64,000 bases of DNA, from NCBI RefSeq assembly GCF_001586215.1, contig NZ_CP014634.1:1364001-1428000 (forward strand), read 5' to 3'. The translations under genes and the position numbers were made by a program. Below, piece by piece: positions 17,741 to 26,723 of the stretch (position 1 is the stretch's first letter; each line of letters starts with the position of its first letter). The notes beneath the pieces are model-generated. The model was not told the origin of the DNA and did no database searches. It saw nothing but the letters and a program-made list of their open reading frames with translations. This stretch comes from Corynebacterium simulans. Lineage in GTDB: Bacteria; Actinomycetota; Actinomycetes; Mycobacteriales; Mycobacteriaceae.

Positions 17741-18816
17741 TAGAGGTCCTCCCCTTTACAGTGCAGCAAAGCTCTTGCCCCATCCTCCGGCGAAAACTGC
17801 GGCAGATCCGCTTCCAAATCGTGCAAAACCCGCAGGTCAGCAATGCCTGCCATTTTCATCAGCATCGCAGCCGGCACCCCCGGGTCAGAGGCCAGCTTTA
17901 CCACCCAACGGTTCCGCAGCGCCGCTGCATTAAATCCGGGAAAACCCTGCTCAACGAGCTCTTCTGCCACATGACAAATTGCATTTCGAGGCATGGAATC
18001 CCCCACAATAGGAAAAACGAAACCGCTGCCGACCTCGCGTGCCCGTGTCAAAAGGCGATGCCCTCGAACCGGGCATACCACCGGGACCACGCGAGAGATA
18101 ACTCCTCTTTTTCTCACAGCGATTTGCACTACCGTGCGTTCTGCCAGCTCAAGAGGGGAAATATCGCTGCCCCGCAGATGACGGATCTCCTGAGACGACA
18201 GCCCCGCGCCCGTAGTCAGATCTAAGATCGTCAGCAGTTGCGCGCGCAGCATCGGTCGCAGGCTCGGAGCAATCGCATACAACTCATCTTCCAGTGATGT
18301 TTTCGCAGCTGGGACCGCTTTGCGTCGCGGTCCTCGTTGACGATGAGGCTCAGGGAATTCATGAGGGTACAGCGTCCGGCCTGCAGCATAGAGGATCGTC
18401 CGGTATGTGCGCTGTGACCTGCGAGAAAAGACGTCATCCCGGAACAGCCATTTATCCACTGCAGGTCGTGTCAGCGCTCGTTCTTCGTCAACCGAGCCGA
18501 AAACGATCGCCTCATCGTAGAGGTATCGCGCTACAACGCGGGCCGCCTTGACATCAGCGACCTCATCTATAGCTCGGGTGTGCGCTTGGACAAGGGCTGC
18601 ACGGTCTATGGCGTCACTCCGCAGTGGTCCCGCTGGGCGCTGGATTCCGATCTCCCTCAGTCGCAGATAGCGATCTGTATCAGGCAACGTGCGTCGAGTA
18701 AGGCGGCGCACCCTCGACGGGGATGCCTGACCAATCACCGACACAGCAGGAATACTGCTACGCTTTGATTCCTCGACGACCACTGGTGCTGCTGCAAGAG
18801 CCGTGAATCTACCCAC
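17740..18816 (-). CDS. Tyrosine-recombinase-like protein, apparently lacking the catalytic tyrosine
   Basis: A 358-residue protein. Residues from about 195 look like the catalytic half of a tyrosine recombinase: LTTGAGLSSQEIRHLRGSDI (box I with R), a strand pair VQIAVRKRGVISRVVPVV, and ALRNRWVVKLASDPGVPAAM followed by MKMAGIADLRVLHDLE at the box II position. In canonical enzymes this last segment ends in a GH..xxTxxY pattern; here neither the histidine nor the tyrosine is evident. It may be an accessory DNA-binding protein for the coupled transposase rather than an integrase. It lies in a row with a small RHH-like gene and the transposase. Confidence 0.6.
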   Translation of the reverse strand: MGRFTALAAAPVVVEESKRSSIPAVSVIGQASPSRVRRLTRRTLPDTDRYLRLREIGIQRPAGPLRSDAIDRAALVQAHTRAIDEVADVKAARVVARYLYDEAIVFGSVDEERALTRPAVDKWLFRDDVFSRRSQRTYRTILYAAGRTLYPHEFPEPHRQRGPRRKAVPAAKTSLEDELYAIAPSLRPMLRAQLLTILDLTTGAGLSSQEIRHLRGSDISPLELAERTVVQIAVRKRGVISRVVPVVCPVRGHRLLTRAREVGSGFVFPIVGDSMPRNAICHVAEELVEQGFPGFNAAALRNRWVVKLASDPGVPAAMLMKMAGIADLRVLHDLEADLPQFSPEDGARALLHCKGEDL

Positions 18817-19032
18817 GCGCGCTCACCGCCCTCATGCTTGAGGCGTTGGACCGGGTGACACTGTTGCTAAATATTTTGAGGCATGACAAGATAGGCGTAT
18901 CTCCATTCATGTAACTTGCAGTGAATTGATTGGATTCTTTCGCTCAACGTTTTGCAGAACGTCGGCGACCACAGGGCGCGATCTTGCAGGATCGGGCCCT
19001 GATTATGTTTCGGATTTGTCCGATAATTGCGA

Positions 19033-19248
19033 TTAGGTCACAGGCGCACCCCCACGATCCCCATGTAAGAGCCCTGCCTCAGAAAGCCACTGTGTCATCA
19101 CATGCGACATGGAACACCCACGCTCCGCCGATTCAGCAGAAAGCTTCGCCACGATAGGCGCAGATAAGCGTAATTCGACGCGCACAATCGCGTCGTCAGG
19201 CACTACCCGACTGACCTTACGGCCAAAATGCGCCGACGGGATTTCCAT
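19033..19248 (-). CDS. Small ribbon-helix-helix-like protein
   Basis: A 71-residue protein whose middle reads VRVELRLSAPIVAKLSAESA, then GCSMSHVMTQWLSEAG, the strand-helix-helix pattern of small RHH DNA-binding proteins. It is 217 bases upstream of the recombinase-like gene on the same strand, and probably belongs to the same mobile unit as its regulator. A GTGGCAC/GTGCCAC hairpin about 30 bases upstream (19278-19295) could be its operator or part of the element end. Start ATG 19248 has GGAGG in front. Confidence 0.5.
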   Translation of the reverse strand: MEIPSAHFGRKVSRVVPDDAIVRVELRLSAPIVAKLSAESAERGCSMSHVMTQWLSEAGLLHGDRGGAPVT

Positions 19249-19846
19249 CGAGCCTCCTTCACACAGCTACCAACACGTGGCACGGATGTGCCACGAAAAC
19301 ACAGGCAAAAGCCTGCGCCAGCCGAAAAAACTCCGGCTAGTAGTGACATTGAAGTCACGTCAAATCAGTAGCCCTGTGTGGGCTGTGTCTTTACACGTCA
19401 AAGCGCGATCCGCATTGGGCCTTTGTAGATTGCCGAATCAATGGGCCTTTGTAGATTACCGGCTCCAACCGGCACATAACAAATCACTCAACGACTTTTG
19501 CATTTGCTCAGACTTTCAACACACGGCGATCCCAGTCAGAATTCGAGTTTCGGCCCGCGATCTATCCAGCCGGCAACCCGCCGTCAGAAAATCAAATCCG
19601 CAACCAAGGCTTCAATCATCGCAACGTCAAATGTTTGGCTTACAAAAATTACAGCAACATGTCGAATCGGAATCCCAGGTATCCAGCGGATGCAAATGAC
19701 TAAAGGAATCGCGCGCTTCCTGTTAAACGATGCGGATATACTGAGATGCTAATCAATCTCGACCGATAGAGTGAAGCCCACTCAGGTCGTAAATATCCAC
19801 CAACCTGGCATGTAATGCCACGGGAGTAATCGGAAGAAGCGAATCA
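19249..19846. other. Long intergenic region with two short repeats
   Basis: About 600 bases without a supported gene. It contains small hairpins at 19278-19330 and a pair of direct repeats, GGGCCTTTGTAGATT(A/G)CCG, at about 19416-19434 and 19443-19461, 27 bases apart. They may be transposase-binding sites at the end of the recombinase/transposase unit or operator sites for the RHH-like protein. The promoter of the AAA+ gene must lie in the right-hand part. Confidence 0.4.
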
Positions 19847-21040
19847 TTGGACGAACCGTTAACAACACTCACGGTTAAACTCGATCACTTCACACCCCAA
19901 GGAACGCCGATGGTGCGTTTACCAAATGGGGTGCTATTAGCCGGGGATCAAGAGATCAAGAGATTGAGCCCTAAGGTAGGCGACATCCTCGTGTATTCCT
20001 CGGGCTGGGAAATCGCATCCGACCACAGCTGGGAAGTTAAGGCCCAAATTGGGGTTATCGAACAAAAGGCCGGCCCCGACGAAGTTCTTATAAAGACTTC
20101 GGACGGGTATGCCCAGAAGTTGGTGCATAGAAATACTCGATGGAGTATGGGAGATTACGCCCTCTTCAATGAGAGCTCTTCGATTTTGAAAGTGATCCCA
20201 CAAGAAGCAGCGCGAAAAAGCACTACCGAGGATGAAGACAGCGCCTCGAAGTTTCGTATTGACCTAGACCCCGAGAGATTTCATTGGGACTATTTTGTCG
20301 GCTCGCACGAGATACTGTCCGACGCAAAACGAATAGTAGAGTTGTACACCACGCCCGAGGGACGAGATTTTATCTCACAGATGAAGGTTGATCCTGTACA
20401 CGGGATCCTTTTCGCAGGTCCACCGGGAACCGGGAAGACCTTTTTAGCTCAAATAATGGCAGCCCAGTCCAAGTCCGCCTTCTATTTGGTTACAACCGCG
20501 TCTCTAGGTGGTCAACTGGTAGGGCAAAGTGAAGAACGACTTGAAGCAATATACGAGGACGCAGCTAAACAAGAAATGTCGATCATTTTTGTTGATGAGA
20601 TTGATGTTTTAACTAAAGACCGTTCGAATGCGTATGAACACGGTTCCCGTCTCGTTAATGTATTTCTCACGAACATGGACGGAGTAGGTGCACCTGAAAA
20701 TGTCCTAACTATCGGGGCAACCAACCGTATTTCCGACATTGACCGCGCGCTGCGCCGACCCGGGAGGTTTGACCGCGAAGTATATTTTCGTCTACCGAAT
20801 CAAATGGACCGTCTTGAGATTCTAAAGTCTCGCACGCCAACGCTAGCCAACGATATTGATTTCGATAAAATTTCGTCACAAACCGAAGGATGGACTGCCG
20901 CAGAACTACGGTCGATTCTCCAGTACTCAGGAGAGTTAGCTGTCATCGAAGGTCGTTCAAGAATATATAATGATCACTTTCTTTTGGGATTTGAAAAAGC
21001 AACTACCGCGCGAAATGCTCGAAAGGGCGAAGAAAAGTGA
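19847..21040 (+). CDS. AAA+ ATPase (proteasomal/Cdc48-like) with N-terminal beta domain
   Basis: A 397-residue single-ring AAA+ protein. Residues 1-120 are strand-rich and resemble the OB-like domains before proteasomal ATPase modules (VRLPNGVLLAGDQE, VGDILVYSSGWEI). The AAA+ core follows: Walker A GPPGTGKT, Walker B SIIFVDEIDVL, sensor 1 TIGATN, arginine fingers in RALRRPGRFDRE, and a C-terminal helical domain (TEGWTAAELRSILQ). It would remodel or unfold a protein target. The start is a TTG at 19847 with GGAAGAAG in front. It overlaps the next gene by four bases (GTGA), so they were one translational unit, probably a two-gene defence-type system (inference); the partner is now broken. Confidence 0.85.
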   Translation: MDEPLTTLTVKLDHFTPQGTPMVRLPNGVLLAGDQEIKRLSPKVGDILVYSSGWEIASDHSWEVKAQIGVIEQKAGPDEVLIKTSDGYAQKLVHRNTRWSMGDYALFNESSSILKVIPQEAARKSTTEDEDSASKFRIDLDPERFHWDYFVGSHEILSDAKRIVELYTTPEGRDFISQMKVDPVHGILFAGPPGTGKTFLAQIMAAQSKSAFYLVTTASLGGQLVGQSEERLEAIYEDAAKQEMSIIFVDEIDVLTKDRSNAYEHGSRLVNVFLTNMDGVGAPENVLTIGATNRISDIDRALRRPGRFDREVYFRLPNQMDRLEILKSRTPTLANDIDFDKISSQTEGWTAAELRSILQYSGELAVIEGRSRIYNDHFLLGFEKATTARNARKGEEK

Positions 21041-21743
21041 ATATTAAGAGTTGGTTCCGAAACTATAGGAAGAAGCACGAAAGCTTCCGTCGCTCACGGA
21101 TTCTAAGGAAAATCGAGCGGCTTTCCCGTAAAGCGTCACCGCTGGGCGACATAAGACAGTTCCTCTATCTCGATGAATTGGCTCTTCGTAGCTTGTATAT
21201 CTCCCGGTTCGGTCCTGAGGATGCCCAAACGACCCTTACTCAGACGAGAACAAAGGACTTAGGATTAACACTCGGAGGCGGTGCATCCATTTCTCGCGTC
21301 AATGATCAGACCTCGAATGGCACATCATCTATCAGCTTCCGATCTGGAAAAAGCAAAACCCTACAGATCGAACAAGTCTCTTCAGAACAGTCTCTTTTCA
21401 GAGATTTTGTGTCGAGAGAATCCTATGCCGGAAAAGAAAGTCAAATCTGGGACGGCGTGCCGCAATCCAACAGTCAACCAGAGTTACCGCCTGGTGGACT
21501 AAAACGCGGCCAACTAATTCAGGTCAGAATACGCCTAGAAGCCCATTCAATCTATGCCTATAGCACCATTGCTAACGCGCTTGTCGAAACCTCGGCCAAT
21601 ACTCCAGCGCTCGGATTTTCCCAGGACGACACCCTTATCCAGGCCGCCCAACTAATTCAGCAAATGCTAATCGGCCAAATTCCAATAAACTCGGAGCTCG
21701 TTGATGGGCCCGACCCCCGGAAAGTGGACACATCGGGGGCTGG

Positions 21744-22625
21744 CTATGCTGCTGTGGTCAGTATAGCCGAAGTCTCGGCTTCAAAGACATCAGGAGCTAC
21801 GAGATTGCACCAGGAGTGCCGCCGGCGCGTGTTGTAGCGCATGCACCACCGGAAGACCTCTTGACGACAGCTAATTGGGTTGTTAAAGACTTTCCGATCA
21901 CGCAGTACTTCCCGCTTTAAGGTGGCGTTAAAGGATTCTGCCAGGGCATTATCGGCACTCGTTCCAACCGCGCCCATGGACTGGCGCACACCTAACGACG
22001 AGCAGTAGTTCCTAAAGGCTTGTGAGGTGTACACGCTGCCGTGATCGGAATGGAAAATAGTCCCATCAAGACTGCCGCGCACGCCGTGTGCGTGGGCTAG
22101 AGCATCGATAACTAGTGAGACCCGCATGTGGTCTGCGAGTGCATAACCTGCAAGTTTACGTGAATACGTGTCAATGACTGTGGCAAGGTACATGTTTTTG
22201 CCTCCCCTACACGGCAGGTAAGTAATGTCACCGACATACACACGATTTGGCTCGCCAGCTGTGAACTTGCGGCCTACTAGATCTGGCATGACACGGTGAC
22301 CAGGCTTACGCCTGGTAGTAATGCATCGACGCCGTTTGCTAAAGCCTTTTAACCCCATGGATTTCATGATGCGTGCAACTTTCTTGTGATTGATCGGGGT
22401 ATACGTCGTGTCCTCCTTGAGGCTTGCGGCGATGCGTTTAGCGCCATAAAGCCCGTGCTCATCATCGAAGATGGTTGTAATTCTCGCACCAATAAGGGCA
22501 TCGGAATACATCTTTAGCCTGCGCTTTTCACGGGTTTGGACCCATTTATAAAACGAGGAGCGATTGAGCTTTAAAACGTGGCACATCCGTGTGAGCCGAG
22601 TATTCGGTTTGGTGGTCATAGACAA
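21744..22625 (-). CDS. IS3-family transposase OrfB (copy 2 of type 2)
   Basis: A 293-residue DDE protein with VYVGDITYLP, IFHSDHGSVYTS and the ADNALAESFNATLKRE stretch. It differs from the copy at 1710-2591 by several substitutions (for example EDTTYTPINHKK against SDTDFGPINHKK). The frame is intact. Confidence 0.9.
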   Translation of the reverse strand: MSMTTKPNTRLTRMCHVLKLNRSSFYKWVQTREKRRLKMYSDALIGARITTIFDDEHGLYGAKRIAASLKEDTTYTPINHKKVARIMKSMGLKGFSKRRRCITTRRKPGHRVMPDLVGRKFTAGEPNRVYVGDITYLPCRGGKNMYLATVIDTYSRKLAGYALADHMRVSLVIDALAHAHGVRGSLDGTIFHSDHGSVYTSQAFRNYCSSLGVRQSMGAVGTSADNALAESFNATLKREVLRDRKVFNNPISCRQEVFRWCMRYNTRRRHSWCNLVAPDVFEAETSAILTTAA

Positions 22626-22637
22626 ACTGGAAGCGGA

Positions 22638-22937
22638 TTACCAGTGAGTCTCTTCGGTAAAATATTTCGCGGCCTTACGCAGGATGTCGCGTTCTTCGCG
22701 CAGCTTAGAGACTTCTTTTTCCAGCTGACGGATTCGCGCAGAATCATTCGCCGCTTGGGCTTGATCGTGCACGGCCTTCGTGCGGGCACGTTTGCCAGTG
22801 CCGTACTTTTTGACCCAAGAATGTAGCGAGGCACGGTTGATACCGAGCTCAGCTGATGCTGAGTTCAGCGAGAGATCCTCGTTGTTCTCATAGAGGGCTA
22901 CGGCATCGCGTTTGAACTGTTCGGAGTACCTGGACAT
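22638..22937 (-). CDS. IS3-family transposase OrfA (copy 2 of type 2)
   Basis: A 99-residue protein with an N-terminal helix-turn-helix (SLNSASAELGINRASLHSW) and a coiled coil (RIRQLEKEVSKLREERDIL). It lies 12 bases upstream of orfB on the minus strand. Confidence 0.9.
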   Translation of the reverse strand: MSRYSEQFKRDAVALYENNEDLSLNSASAELGINRASLHSWVKKYGTGKRARTKAVHDQAQAANDSARIRQLEKEVSKLREERDILRKAAKYFTEETHW

Positions 22938-23893
22938 GGTGGTAGATTACCTTTCTTCCCAGCTCGACTGGGCTGGATATCAGGTGTCCACCACATGGGG
23001 GTCAGGTCCGATTGGGACTGGGACAAAAAATCTAGCACACTCATCCGTCGCGCTGATGGCACGGCAAACAGTCCTATCCGCTTAGTCGGTCTTACCCAAC
23101 TCGACAACTATTGGGGAGATGTTCGAAGCTTCCTTTTCGACCAATCCGAGTGCATTGCCCTGGTTCGAATTAGCCAAGATACCCCCTCAACTAGCTGGTC
23201 TCCCCTCAAGCTCTTCGATGCTGCTAGGGGATTGCCTAGCTTCGACGGCTTTGATACAAAAATCGCCGAGTTGAATTCCATATTAAGCAGCAAGCAGAAA
23301 GCAGAAACACCGGTTTCAAATGCAGCGGAAAGAACCCTCAGCCATTACCTACAAATCAGAACCGACAATGAGGAACTCAAGGTTCAACTAGAGCCACAAG
23401 TGAATGAGATAGCTCAAATGGTACCCGATGGTTCTCAACGTCAACTTAATGATGCATTTGACCAAGTTGATTTTTTACTTTCGTCGCAGGGAAGCACAGA
23501 AACCACTCCCGATGAGATCGGAAGCTTGCGAAGCAAGGCAATTAGATTAGAGCAAGGAACCGGAGCGCCACTCAAGAGCGAGGAGAACGTCTTACGCGCA
23601 CCGAACGATGATTCAGATCTCTATTTGGTAGGCGATATCATCGCTCTGTACTGGTAAAGCGTATCTAGTCCGTAGTGACTATTTCACCGTCATTCGCAAG
23701 AGAGGGATCGGAAGCTTTGCGTATGAGGGCTACTTCCTCAATCACGACAGAGAGCGCGCAGCGCGCTCCCCACACGTGAGAAAATCAAGCCTTCCTTTAC
23801 GGCGGAGCAACAGTCTGACAAAAGCGTCATCTACAAGACACAGACAACACAATCCCAACCGGAGCCGTTGCAGGAACAATAGGTCTGTCACCT

Positions 23894-24735
23894 GGTGTTG
23901 TTGCAAAGTTGGGGCAGTAGGAAGAGTGACGTGATGTAATCACAGCCATGGGTATTTTCTCCGGTTGTCATTTCCCCCGTGACATTATTCTGTGGGCAGT
24001 GGGTGGTACTGCCGCTACGGGGTGAGCTACCGCGCTCTGGAGGAAATGATGACCGAGCGGGGCGTGCCAGTCGATCACACCACGATCTACCGCTGGGTCC
24101 AGAAATACGCGCCTGAGCTGGACAAGCAAACACGGTGGTACCGGCAGGTACCTGACTGGCAGGCCAGTTCTTGGCGGGTGGATGAGACCTATATCCGGGT
24201 CGGCGGCAGGTGGTGCTGTCTCTATCGGGCGATTACCGCCGGTGGCCAGACCTTGGACTTTTACCTCTCTTCGAAGCAGAACGTGGCTGCAGCGAAGTGT
24301 TTCCTGGCCAAGGCCGTCAGATCCAATGCGTCAGCCGGGTATCCCAGAGTGATCAACACCGATTAAACACCCTCCCTAGCCAGGGCAATCGCCGAGTTGA
24401 AGTCAGAGGGAATCTGCCCGGCAACAGTGGAACACCGGTAGGTGAAATACCTCAACAACATCCTGGAAGGCGACCATGGTCGGCTGAATCGGATCCTCGG
24501 GCCGAAAGGCGCGTTTAAGAACCGGACATCTGCATATCGGACGTTGAAAGGGATGGAGGCGATGCACTCATTGCGGAAAGGGCAAGGCGCGATGTTTGCC
24601 TACGGGCAACCGAACCCGGACGCGGTGATCGTCAACCAGGTCTTCAAGAGGGCCTAACAACGCCCACACGCAGCGGCCATCAGGGAATGAGAAACTGAGT
24701 CTTCGCTGCTCTCCGCCCAACTTTGCAACAACACC
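23894..24735 (+). mobile_element. Decayed IS6-family element
   Basis: An element of about 842 bases bounded by GGTGTTGTTGCAAAGTTGG and its exact inverse at 24717-24735, an end type related to the GGCTCTGTTGCAAA ends of IS6-family elements. No target duplication is visible. The transposase carries a frame disruption and two stop codons, so the element is dead. Confidence 0.85.
23948..24657 (+). pseudogene. IS6-family transposase, frameshift plus two stops
   Basis: It starts as MGIFSGCHFPRDIILWAVG and loses frame near 23993. The correct frame then continues as WYCRYGVSYRALEEMMTERG, with the catalytic segment SSWRVDETYIRVGG (first D), to a TAA at 24363 after VINTD. It continues again as TPSLARAIAELKSEG to a TAG at 24438 and then VKYLNNILEGDHGRLNRILG. 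These are typical IS6100/IS26-type sequences. Three independent lesions make it non-functional. Confidence 0.88.
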
Positions 24736-24773
24736 TCTTTGTCCTCTACTTTGCCTGACGTATAGGACATGGC

Positions 24774-24923
24774 GTGGCAGCTTTCGAACTAAAAGACGAT
24801 TACGGGTGGAGAGGGGAAAATGTTCCCGAACTGCCGGAAAATATCCATAATTGGAATGGCGGTGAAACTGACCCTGGGCTAACAGATTTCAACCATCCCG
24901 AGAGGATGTGGACCCTACGCTAA
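24774..24923 (+). CDS. Short frame of uncertain coding value
   Basis: A 49-residue frame from a GTG (AAFELKDDYGWRGENVPELP, then NIHNWNGGETDPGLTDFNHP) with natural-looking composition but no good ribosome site. It stands just after the dead IS6 element and ends where the minus-strand gene at 24920 ends. It may be the tail of a gene cut off by the IS6 insertion. I do not recognise it. Confidence 0.3.
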   Translation: MAAFELKDDYGWRGENVPELPENIHNWNGGETDPGLTDFNHPERMWTLR

Positions 24924-25579
24924 AGGAGGGAGTTGATCTTCTCCCACAGGGTCTTTTCGAGTTCACCCTCAATAGCGATGAGCTCTTTGTGGAGTTCCTT
25001 AAGGGCATCGTCTCTCCAGGTAAGAGTCTTAAAAGGGGCGGCGTCCTTCTTGGGTTCCCTTTTCACGGTAATGCGATCACCGGACTGGATGGCATCCACA
25101 GGCGACCCAAGTAACTCATATGCTTCGGTATCCGTTATCTCGCTGTGGAAGCCATGTGCTACTTCATTGCGGAGATCAATTGCAGTTTTCAGCCGATCCA
25201 AGAGGGACTCGGGAACATGGGGCTTCAGGCTCTCCTGCAGTTGAGTTCCTGAGCGTGTCCATGCTTTATCAATTGGCGAATCAAATGGGCCAGACTTTGA
25301 GACTGCAATGATCTGCCCCGCGACGTGTTCTGTCGCAGCTGCCTGAGAGATCACTAGGCCAATTTGGCGTAAATTCTGGTCGTTCAGCATTTCTGAGCTG
25401 CCCCGGTATTTTTCTAAATCTGTTTGGTGGATGATTTTTTCGGATATCGCTTTTAGTATTTGTTTTGCTTGCTTGCGCTTGTTTGGGTCTTGGCCGAACT
25501 GGTCAGCGCATAAGTAGAAGAGAGCTTTTAACGCATCTGTATCATCAGGCAAGTTTTGGGAAAATTCGTTTCCGCTCAT
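24920..25579 (-). CDS. HEPN-like protein (RxxxxH motif)
   Basis: About 219 residues from the ATG at 25579 (MSGNEFSQNLPDD); an upstream TTG at 25621 would add 14. It is all-helical. The segment LKTAIDLRNEVAHGFHSEI carries the R-x4-H signature of HEPN domains, often RNases in toxin-antitoxin, Abi and CRISPR systems. HEPN-like motifs can also occur in non-catalytic helical proteins, so activity is not assured. No partner gene is adjacent; it lies between the dead IS6 element and the IS481-type unit. A similar RNRCAHH motif appears in the gene at 55720. Confidence 0.55.
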   Translation of the reverse strand: MSGNEFSQNLPDDTDALKALFYLCADQFGQDPNKRKQAKQILKAISEKIIHQTDLEKYRGSSEMLNDQNLRQIGLVISQAAATEHVAGQIIAVSKSGPFDSPIDKAWTRSGTQLQESLKPHVPESLLDRLKTAIDLRNEVAHGFHSEITDTEAYELLGSPVDAIQSGDRITVKREPKKDAAPFKTLTWRDDALKELHKELIAIEGELEKTLWEKINSLL

Positions 25580-25776
25580 GAAACGCGCCCTTCTGTCATC
25601 AACGATGGAAAAATATGTCAAAACCTTGTCGGATTAGTTAACCTCATTGTCTAGCTGTTCGCGACATGAATGTTCACTCGGTCCCCCTAGCTGTACTGAC
25701 CGGAGACGTTGATTGAGACGGCTCACAGCAGGGATCAGATTGACAGCCTGTAACTACTGGTATGTACAATCGAGTC

Positions 25777-26343
25777 ATGGACACAAGAAGTCGACTCTTA
25801 GATGCCACCCAGGAACTGCTGTGGGAGCGGGGTTACGCCGCGACCAGCCCGAAGGACATCCTGAGCCGGGCCAACGCCGGGCAGGGCAGCATGTACCACC
25901 ACTTCTCCGGCAAGCAGGACCTTGCGGTAGCGGCGCTGGAGGCCAGCGCGACAGCCATGCGGCAGGATGCTGAAGCGCTGCTCCATGGAGACGGAACGGC
26001 CACGGAGCGGCTCGTCGCCTACCTGGGACGTCAGCGCGACTCCCTCATGGGGTGCCGCATGGGGCGCATGACCTACGACGCGGACGTGCTCGCGACGCCT
26101 AAGCTGCTCACGCCGGTCTCCGAGACCCTCGCCTGGCTTGTCCAGACGATCAAGTTGGTCATCGACGAGGGGATCGTCAACGGTGAGTTCCCGCGCCACA
26201 CCGATGCCCACCGGCTCGCCTCCATGGTAGTAGCCACTGTTCAGGGCGGCTATGTCCTGGCGCGTGCGCAGCAGGATCCTGCCGAGTTCGACGCCGCCGT
26301 TCAGGGTGCGACCGTGCTCTTGTGTGCGTGGAGTCAACGATGA
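25777..26343 (+). CDS. TetR-family transcriptional regulator
   Basis: A 188-residue regulator from ATG 25777 (MDTRSRLLDAT); an ATG at 25762 is possible. The N-terminal helix-turn-helix is typical (ELLWERGYAATSPKDILSRA, then GQGSMYHHFSGKQDLAVAAL), with the family's YHHFxxKxxL stretch. The C-terminal ligand domain contains GCRMGRMTYDADV. It is the first gene of a tight operon with the cupin (4-base ATGA overlap) and DUF4865 genes, so it probably represses its own operon. Its ligand is unknown. Confidence 0.9.
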   Translation: MDTRSRLLDATQELLWERGYAATSPKDILSRANAGQGSMYHHFSGKQDLAVAALEASATAMRQDAEALLHGDGTATERLVAYLGRQRDSLMGCRMGRMTYDADVLATPKLLTPVSETLAWLVQTIKLVIDEGIVNGEFPRHTDAHRLASMVVATVQGGYVLARAQQDPAEFDAAVQGATVLLCAWSQR

Positions 26344-26723
26344 GCACGGTGCCTGTGCACTTCACAGGCACCGTCAACGCCACGACGTTGGCGACACCCA
26401 CGCCCCAGTCTCCTCTGGCTGTCTACGCCGTCACGTTCACCGCTGGCGCGCACACCCACTGGCACACCCATCCCAAGGGACAAGGCCTCTACGTCACGGA
26501 CGGCGTTGCCCTGGTGCACATCGAAGGACAGACGGCCAAGCACCTGACCAAGGGGGAATCCATCTGGATCGACGCCGGCCGGCGGCACTGGCATGGCGCT
26601 GCACCTGGGCAGCCGATGACCCACGTCGCCTACCAGCAAGCCGCCGACGACCTGTCGACCATCGATTGGCACAAACCCGTCACCCCCACGACCTACGCCC
26701 AGGCAACCAAGGAGAACCACTGA
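26340..26723 (+). CDS. Cupin-domain protein
   Basis: A 127-residue single-domain cupin from ATG 26340. Motif 1 is AGAHTHWHTHPKGQGLYVTDG (metal-ligand histidines and the conserved glycines) and motif 2 is near IDAGRRHWHGAAPG. This matches the small cupins often annotated as carboxymuconolactone-decarboxylase-type or quercetinase-like; the substrate cannot be read from the sequence. It is translationally coupled to the TetR gene before it and to the DUF4865 gene after it (TGATG). Confidence 0.88.
   Translation: MSTVPVHFTGTVNATTLATPTPQSPLAVYAVTFTAGAHTHWHTHPKGQGLYVTDGVALVHIEGQTAKHLTKGESIWIDAGRRHWHGAAPGQPMTHVAYQQAADDLSTIDWHKPVTPTTYAQATKENH

Larger units (their letters stand above)
21706..23009 (-). 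mobile_element. IS3-family element, type 2, copy 2 (1,304 bp, complete)
   Basis: The ends are imperfect inverted repeats: GGGCCCGACCCCC at the left, and the complement of GGACCTGACCCCC at the right, each followed by GTGGACAC. A 3-bp target duplication GAT lies at 21703-21705 and 23010-23012. It is transcribed on the minus strand, opposite the gene it splits. Both transposase frames are intact. It is the complete version of the truncated copy at 1672-2927. Confidence 0.93.
21037..23657 (+). pseudogene. DUF6414-like protein gene, split by an IS3-family insertion
   Basis: The first 223 codons run from a GTG at 21037 to VD at 21705. After the element and its GAT duplication, the frame resumes at 23013 with WDWDKKSSTLIRRAD and ends at 23657. 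The rebuilt product is 437 residues. The N-terminal RQFLYLDELALRSLYISRFG, the following glycine/serine-rich part and the later GQLIQVRIRLEAHSIYAYST resemble DUF6414 proteins, which begin with a FLYLD segment; this is from memory. Its 4-base overlap with the AAA+ gene suggests it is that ATPase's substrate or effector. The interrupted 5' part could still give a truncated protein that runs into the element. Confidence 0.75.

Noticed and set aside
17740..18816. Standard tRNA-targeting tyrosine integrase for the 45-kb repeat-flanked region
   Set aside because: The box II histidine and nucleophile tyrosine are not visible, and the gene is coupled to a DDE transposase, so I do not call it the island integrase.
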